Shown here piece by piece: positions 16,131 through 20,312 of a DNA stretch of 20,312 nucleotides. Location: positions 1 to 20,312 of the forward strand of contig CAZJXA010000036.1 of the NCBI GenBank assembly GCA_964549785.1. The letters run 5' to 3'. The translations under genes were made by a program, and so were the position numbers. Under the pieces are notes generated by a model that was not told the DNA's origin, did not search any database, and saw nothing but the letters and a program-made list of their open reading frames with translations. The DNA is from JBEIUO01 sp964549785 (GTDB lineage Bacteria > Planctomycetota > Phycisphaerae > Phycisphaerales > UBA1924). How positions within the stretch are numbered: the stretch's first letter is position 1; the number at the start of each line of letters is the position of its first letter.

Positions 16131-17549
16131 TCAGCCCGGCAGGAAGGCCACCGTGACCACCGTCACGTCGTCGTCGGGGTCCGCGCGTCGGCGGCAATCC
16201 GACGCCGCGGCATCGATCGCGATCGCCATTTCCGCCGCCGTGCCGCCCACGGTCCGGCACGTCGCGTCGAGCATCTCTCCGCCGAAGGCCTGGCCTTCGG
16301 GGCTGAACGACTCGGTAATGCCGTCGGTGTAAAAGACGAACACATCGCCCGGGTGCAACTCCACCGTCGCTTCGAGCGCCTCCAGGTTCTCGAAAATCCC
16401 GATCACGTCGCTCGCCGCGTTGGAGAGCTCGGCCATGACGCCGTCACGCCGCAACTTCGCGGGAGGGTGGCCCGCCGAGGTGTAGCGCACCGTCCGGGCC
16501 ACGGGGTCGAAGATCGCACAGAAGGCCGTGACGAAGCGGCCTTCGCTCATCAGCGGTTCAAGCCGCCGGTTCACATACTTCAGCACCGCCGCCGGGCCTT
16601 CCTCCATCGGCACTCCGCTCTGGACCACCGTGTGCAGCATGCCCATCACCATGGCCGCATCCGCACCGTGGCCCGCGACGTCCGCCACAAGCACGCCCAA
16701 GCGATGATCCGGCAACTCAAAGAACGTGTAATAATCGCCCCCCGCGCGCTCTGCGGTGCGATAACTCATCCCCACGTCCAGCCAGCCATGTCCGCTCTTC
16801 TCGGCGTGCTTTCGCCCGTCCCACACGCCGCGCTTCTCCGGGTGTTCCCGCGGCAAGAGTTTCCGCTGAATCCGGCTCACCTGCTCGAACTGGTTGTTCA
16901 ACTGCCCATTCAGTTCCTTGTTTTTCGCAAGGTTCGCGATGTTCTCGATCGACGTCTCGATCAGGTTCATGATGAGCATGACCCGCTCGACGTGCTCGAA
17001 ATCGACCTCGTCCCACCCTTTTCGGAAGAGCAGGATCCGCTTGCTCATCTTGCCACCCGAGAAAAGCGGGATGAAGAGGCATGAATCAAACGAGGCGAAT
17101 TCGGCCCCCAGCGCCGGGTCACGAGAGAGGTCGAGTTTGGTCAGCAATTCCGGCTGGCGTTTGCGGATGATCGTCGATACAAACCCCCCCGAAAGAATCG
17201 GCGATGGTTCAGACTCATGACCGACATCAACCGTCTGTCCGCGGCGGGGCACATAAACAAGCCGGCGCGAGATCTGAAACTCTCCCACGCCCAATCCCGA
17301 CGTACAGATCACCAGGATCGCGTGGGCCTCTCCGGAGATCGGTCCGTCCGAGGTGTATTTCGCGGCCAATTGAAAGAGTTCCGACGCATCGTCCACTTTG
17401 CTGAGTGTCTGCATCATCGCCATCAGGCGGACAAACTCGTCCTCGCAGTCGGCACCGTCGGTGCGCGTGATGCCGCCCGCCGTCGCGTTTTGACGGAGCC
17501 GGGCAAAGGGATCGGAATTCATCCCCACTGATTTGGAAGTTGGCTGCAT
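16131..17549 (-). CDS. GAF-domain PP2C-type (SpoIIE/RsbU-like) serine phosphatase
   Basis: Predicted Mn/Mg-dependent Ser/Thr phosphatase, probably acting on an anti-sigma-factor antagonist or similar regulator. Residues about 52-205 form a GAF-like sensor domain (SELFQLAAKY ... CLFIPLFSGG). A coiled-coil linker (about 203-232, KNKELNGQLNNQFEQVSRIQRKLLP) then leads to the phosphatase domain. The metal-binding motifs are intact: AGGDYYTFF with Asp272, VADVAGHGADAAMVM with Asp290 and Gly293, TAFCAIFD, YTSAGHPPA, FYTDGITES with Asp409, and DDDVTVV with Asp460/461. The LLP motif before the domain is typical of this class. No transmembrane segment is seen, so it is probably cytosolic. ATG 17549 follows a G-rich ribosome-binding region. 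No kinase, STAS or sigma-factor partner is in the window. Confidence 0.94.
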   Translation of the reverse strand: MQPTSKSVGMNSDPFARLRQNATAGGITRTDGADCEDEFVRLMAMMQTLSKVDDASELFQLAAKYTSDGPISGEAHAILVICTSGLGVGEFQISRRLVYVPRRGQTVDVGHESEPSPILSGGFVSTIIRKRQPELLTKLDLSRDPALGAEFASFDSCLFIPLFSGGKMSKRILLFRKGWDEVDFEHVERVMLIMNLIETSIENIANLAKNKELNGQLNNQFEQVSRIQRKLLPREHPEKRGVWDGRKHAEKSGHGWLDVGMSYRTAERAGGDYYTFFELPDHRLGVLVADVAGHGADAAMVMGMLHTVVQSGVPMEEGPAAVLKYVNRRLEPLMSEGRFVTAFCAIFDPVARTVRYTSAGHPPAKLRRDGVMAELSNAASDVIGIFENLEALEATVELHPGDVFVFYTDGITESFSPEGQAFGGEMLDATCRTVGGTAAEMAIAIDAAASDCRRRADPDDDVTVVTVAFLPG

Positions 17550-17580
17550 GGTCGTCGCCCCCTGTCGTTTCGTGCCCGCA

Positions 17581-17589
17581 AGTGTACCA
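17581..17589 (-). promoter_or_regulatory. Possible extended -10 promoter element upstream of the phosphatase gene
   Basis: Read on the minus strand, TGGTACACT fits the extended -10 pattern TGnTAnnnT, 32 nt before the phosphatase ATG. No good -35 box lies at the right distance, so this is a weak candidate. Confidence 0.2.
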
Positions 17590-17610
17590 GAAGTCAGGCG
17601 CGGATGGGGT

Positions 17611-18111
17611 TCAATCCGACCACTTTATCTCCAAAAACGACAAATGCAGCCGCCCGTGCGCCAGTTGCATCGCCGACCATTGGTCGTGGGTCAAACGACC
17701 GAAGATCGGGTGCGGGTCCGGCGGCGGCCCGGCCCGCAGCCGCTCCCACGCCAAGACGAAGCGCCGCTCTCCCTCCTCCACGGTCAATTCCTCCCGTGCA
17801 AACGTCCCTGCTGGGGCCCCGGAAATCCGCACTCCGGCGGGCGACCCAGCGGCTCCGAAGAACCGCGATTTCATCAGCCGGAGCACCATCTTGACATACC
17901 AAGGCGGCCGCGACGGATACCCGTCGAATCCGTAGTCGATCCACGCCGCCAGATGCCCCAATACACACCCCGCCGACCAATTCCCGAGCGGCGTCAATCG
18001 CCCGGCCCGCGCCGCCGCCGAAACTTCCCACACTGCGGCTAACGGCTCCGTCAGGTAAAGTGTCCGACGTCCGGACACCTGGCGGGTGTTGATGGGGGCT
18101 GGGGTTGTCAC
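17611..18111 (-). CDS. DUF1569 family protein (DinB-like four-helix fold)
   Basis: Recognised as DUF1569 from the segment GNWSAGCVLGHLAAWIDYGFDGYP (43-66), then PPWYVKMVLRLMKSRFF, PHPIFGRLTHDQWSAMQLAHGRLHLSFL (133-160). Members belong to the DinB/YfiT-like superfamily, small four-helix proteins that often bind a metal through three histidines; His53, His152 and His156 are candidate ligands here. No reaction is established for the family. I chose GTG 18111 (166 residues, 29 bp after pyrF); the frame stays open to 18207 inside pyrF, which would add 32 Arg/Cys-rich residues unlike the family. The ribosome-binding site is weak. It may be co-transcribed with pyrF, with no obvious functional link. 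Confidence 0.85.
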   Translation of the reverse strand: MTTPAPINTRQVSGRRTLYLTEPLAAVWEVSAAARAGRLTPLGNWSAGCVLGHLAAWIDYGFDGYPSRPPWYVKMVLRLMKSRFFGAAGSPAGVRISGAPAGTFAREELTVEEGERRFVLAWERLRAGPPPDPHPIFGRLTHDQWSAMQLAHGRLHLSFLEIKWSD

Positions 18112-18140
18112 GTCGGCAGCTCTTGGATGGCGGATAGCGG

Positions 18141-18989
18141 TTAGCGGACGACACCGGCGATTTCGCGGCTCAGGGTTTCTGCCGCAACCACAATATCTCG
18201 TTGCCAATTGTCGGTTCCGGCTTTGGGATAGATCACCGACCGGCTGGCGGTGACGAGGATTCCTCGGCCGTCGGAGCGGAGCATGACTTTGAGGTCGGCC
18301 GCGGTGCCGCCTTGGGCCCCATACCCGGGGATAAGGAACACTTGGTCGGGCATGAGTTTGCGCAATGCGGCGGCATCCGCCGCCTTGGTCGCTCCCACCA
18401 CTGCGCCGACGGCGCTCAGGCCCGACACCCCGCGCACACCTTCCCCCAACGCTCGGACGTGCCCCGCCATCATCTCCGCGACCGTGCCGCCCGTCTCTAA
18501 ACGCTCGTTCTGGATGGCGTCGCTATCGGGGTTGCTCGTGCGAACGAGCACGAAAATTCCCAGATCGGCCTCCAGAAAGGGTGTCAACCCCGACCGCCCC
18601 AGATAGCCATTGGCCGTGACAAAGTGGGCTCCGAGTCGCTTCGCCGCAGCGGCGTAATGGGCCGAAGTCGTGCCGATATCCCCCCGCTTGGCGTCCCAGA
18701 TGACGACCAGACCAAGGCGTGCGGCCTCGAGCGCGGATTCTTCCAGAACCGCCACCCCCCGCGATCCATACCGCTCGAAGCACGCGGATTGAAATTTTAC
18801 GGCCGGAACGATCCCCGCCACCCCGCGAACGACGGCGTGTGTGAACTCCGCGATTGCCGCGAGCGGGTCGTGGTGCCGGGCCCGCACTTCGGCGGGCAGC
18901 GATCCGAGAACCGGATCGAGCCCGACGCAGACGGGAGAGCCGATCCTAGTGATCGCGGCATCGAGCGTGTCGATCACGGCGGTGGGCAT
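18141..18989 (-). CDS. pyrF: Orotidine 5'-phosphate decarboxylase, type 2
   Basis: Catalyses OMP to UMP plus CO2, the last step of de novo pyrimidine synthesis, in the cytoplasm. The TIM-barrel motifs are complete: CVGLDP (21-26) binds the substrate, PAVKFQSACFERYGSRG (62-78) supplies Lys65, and WDAKRGDIGTTS (98-109) carries the catalytic Asp99-Lys101-Asp104 set. VTANGYLG, LVRTSNPDS, IPGYGAQGG (220-228, phosphate binding) and SRSVIYP (249-255) follow. The GDIGTTS form and the 282-residue length mark the longer type-2 (mycobacterial/myxobacterial-like) subfamily rather than the 230-residue enterobacterial type. ATG 18989 is the start. It is divergent from the DUF971 gene, with 54 bp between the starts. 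Confidence 0.96.
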   Translation of the reverse strand: MPTAVIDTLDAAITRIGSPVCVGLDPVLGSLPAEVRARHHDPLAAIAEFTHAVVRGVAGIVPAVKFQSACFERYGSRGVAVLEESALEAARLGLVVIWDAKRGDIGTTSAHYAAAAKRLGAHFVTANGYLGRSGLTPFLEADLGIFVLVRTSNPDSDAIQNERLETGGTVAEMMAGHVRALGEGVRGVSGLSAVGAVVGATKAADAAALRKLMPDQVFLIPGYGAQGGTAADLKVMLRSDGRGILVTASRSVIYPKAGTDNWQRDIVVAAETLSREIAGVVR

Positions 18990-19043
18990 CGGCCTAGTTT
19001 AGAGGCGACGAGCGACGCCGGCCGAGGGGCATAGCGTTTCACC

Positions 19044-19373
19044 GTGGAACCGCCCCGGAATATTGACTTGAAGAAAGACCGGGGGTTGACCATCGAATGG
19101 GCGGACGGGGCGACGTCGTACTACTCGATCGCGTACCTTCGGAAAATGTCCCCGTCCGCCGACATGCGGAACCTTCGAGCCCAGATAAAGAAGAACCCGC
19201 TGACGGTTCTCCCGTCGTCGATGTCGCGATCACAAGGTCCTCTGGTGGCCGAATCGGCGGAACTGGTCGGCAACTATGCGATCAAGATCCGCTTTTCCGA
19301 CGGGCACGACACGGGTTTGTACTCGTGGGCGTACCTGAAAGAAATTGAACCGAACACGGGCAACCGGTCCTGA
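19044..19373 (+). CDS. DUF971 domain protein (gamma-butyrobetaine hydroxylase-like N-terminal domain)
   Basis: Small single-domain protein (109 residues). The signature is LTIEWADGATSYYSIAYLR (15-33) and VGNYAIKIRFSDGHDTGLYSWAYLKEI (75-101), which matches DUF971. The Cys-x-Cys-x-x-Cys found in many members after the first Leu-Arg is replaced by SPSADM (36-41), so a zinc site is unlikely here. Free-standing DUF971 proteins are often linked to Fe-S protein assembly (next to Mrp/ApbC-type genes), but no such gene is in the window. The start is GTG 19044, with no strong ribosome-binding site; a downstream TTG is the other option. It is divergent from pyrF and convergent with the phosphoesterase gene. 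Confidence 0.88.
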   Translation: MEPPRNIDLKKDRGLTIEWADGATSYYSIAYLRKMSPSADMRNLRAQIKKNPLTVLPSSMSRSQGPLVAESAELVGNYAIKIRFSDGHDTGLYSWAYLKEIEPNTGNRS

Positions 19374-19408
19374 CGCTGAGGGCTGGCAACGCGCTGGACC
19401 GGCACCGC

Positions 19409-20218
19409 CTACCGCCCCTCAAAGAGCCGATCACCCAGCCAGTCCGAGAGTTCGGGGATCGCCTTGATTTTGTTGGCCGTGGCCGCCACGTTGTATTCGA
19501 CGCGGCAGAACTGCACCCGTTTGTCATGCAGGATGGCGTAACTGGCGCGGGGGTCAAAGTCACGAGGCTGGCCGACCGAGCCGACGTTGATGATGGCCTT
19601 CTCGGTATCACGGAAGGGGTAACCCGCTTCACCCAATTCGCCGGGCGAGTAGAAGTCGGGTTCGTCGGTGAAGACCCCCGGGACGTGGGTATGGCCGACC
19701 ACGCACACCCGCTGCACGCGGTCGAAAATACTCTCCAATTTGTCGGGAGAGTTGATCGCGTCATCGGGAAAAATGTACTCGTTGATGGGGCGGCGGGGGG
19801 AGCCGTGGACCGCCAGCAGGTGCATCCCGGTGAGGCCGGTGGCGGGCACGGGTTCGGCCCCATTGGCACCGACTTGCTCCACCACCCGCACCTTCAGGCG
19901 GTTCAAGAACTCATAGCGCTGGGCTCGGAGGGCGGCGTCCGGCTCCCGATCAAACTGGTCGCGGGTCCAGAACGCGGCGGACTCGGCTCCGGGGTTGAAG
20001 TTCGTGGGCTCATAGAGGACGCCGTAATCGTGATTGCCCATCAACGACCAGGCGCATCTGGAGCGCACCAAATCCACGGATTCGAGCGGGTCGGGACCAT
20101 ACCCGACCGTATCGCCCAGACACACGATGCGGTCGATGCCGCGCTTCTCGATATCCGCGAGCACGGCTTTGAGGGCGACGGCGTTGCCGTGAACGTCACT
20201 GATAACTGCTGTGGGCAC
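19409..20218 (-). CDS. Calcineurin-like metallophosphoesterase
   Basis: Binuclear-metal phosphoesterase of the YfcE/MJ0936-like group. From GTG 20218, all five metal motifs are present: SDVHGN (Asp8, His10), GDTVGYGPDP (Asp36), GNHD (Asn62, His63), VHGS (His138) and GHTHVP (His176, His178). The GDTVGYGPDP form is shared by many bacterial homologues of diadenosine-tetraphosphatase or protein-phosphatase type, but the substrate is not known. At 269 residues the length is normal, and no membrane segment or signal peptide is seen. The start is GTG 20218 because AGGAG lies 5 nt upstream; the frame is open to 20275, adding 19 Gly-rich residues unlike the family. Confidence 0.92.
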   Translation of the reverse strand: MPTAVISDVHGNAVALKAVLADIEKRGIDRIVCLGDTVGYGPDPLESVDLVRSRCAWSLMGNHDYGVLYEPTNFNPGAESAAFWTRDQFDREPDAALRAQRYEFLNRLKVRVVEQVGANGAEPVPATGLTGMHLLAVHGSPRRPINEYIFPDDAINSPDKLESIFDRVQRVCVVGHTHVPGVFTDEPDFYSPGELGEAGYPFRDTEKAIINVGSVGQPRDFDPRASYAILHDKRVQFCRVEYNVAATANKIKAIPELSDWLGDRLFEGR

Positions 20219-20223
20219 GCCGA

Positions 20224-20228
20224 CTCCT
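20224..20228 (-). promoter_or_regulatory. Ribosome-binding site that decides the metallophosphoesterase start
   Basis: AGGAG on the minus strand, 5 nt before GTG 20218. It supports this start over an upstream in-frame codon. Confidence 0.65.
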
Positions 20229-20312
20229 GAACGTCCGAATTGATCCCGGCCTCCTCCCCCGAAAACGGTCTGCAAACGCCGATCGGAGGCTGACGATGGG
20301 GCGGGGTTGGGA

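Noticed and set aside
15729..17084. Plus-strand open frame of about 450 codons across the acetyltransferase and phosphatase
   Set aside because: Both minus-strand genes there have intact catalytic motifs; the plus-strand frame is His/Arg-rich noise.
18990..19043. Possible divergent promoter/operator between pyrF and the DUF971 gene
   Set aside because: Only 54 bp, with a small GGCG/CGCC inverted pair but no recognisable -35/-10 pair. Too weak to list.

Overview
The window is GC-rich, densely packed bacterial chromosome. It shows no mobile elements, tRNA or rRNA genes, CRISPR arrays or integration scars. The gene content fits a Planctomycetota-type bacterium, possibly Phycisphaerae: a secretin with extra N-type domains and low-complexity inserts, a GspK with an inserted EF-hand-like loop, a DUF1569 protein, an Eis-like acetyltransferase and a type-2 PyrF. 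This placement is an inference from gene style, not from a marker gene.

Region 1 (3-14805, + strand) is a nearly complete type II secretion (T2SS) operon. It opens with the 3' part of a helical protein made of three similar units (left end outside the window). Then follow gspE (ATPase), gspF (platform), gspG (major pseudopilin), gspH, gspI, gspJ and gspK (minor pseudopilins), gspL (PilM/PilN-like), gspM (PilO-like), a small GspC/PilP-like protein and gspD (secretin). A lipoprotein of unknown function closes the operon. Most junctions overlap by 1 or 4 bases, so translation is probably coupled. The order E-F-G-H-I-J-K-L-M-C-D is a cyclic permutation of the classical C-to-M order, and its L-M-C-D end parallels pilM-N-O-P-Q. 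No prepilin peptidase (GspO) is present, so it must be encoded elsewhere. A short hairpin followed by five T residues lies between gspF and gspG.

Region 2 (14814-18989, - strand) converges on the secretion operon. In transcription order it holds pyrF (OMP decarboxylase), a DUF1569/DinB-like protein, a GAF plus SpoIIE-type PP2C phosphatase, and an Eis-like GNAT acetyltransferase. These look like ordinary housekeeping and regulatory genes rather than one pathway.

Region 3 (19044-20218) holds a DUF971 protein (+) divergent from pyrF, and a calcineurin-like metallophosphoesterase (-) convergent with it. No stretch longer than 300 bases lacks a gene. I found no clearly undescribed system. The unusual parts are the two uncharacterised proteins bracketing the T2SS genes and several lineage-specific changes in the secretion subunits.
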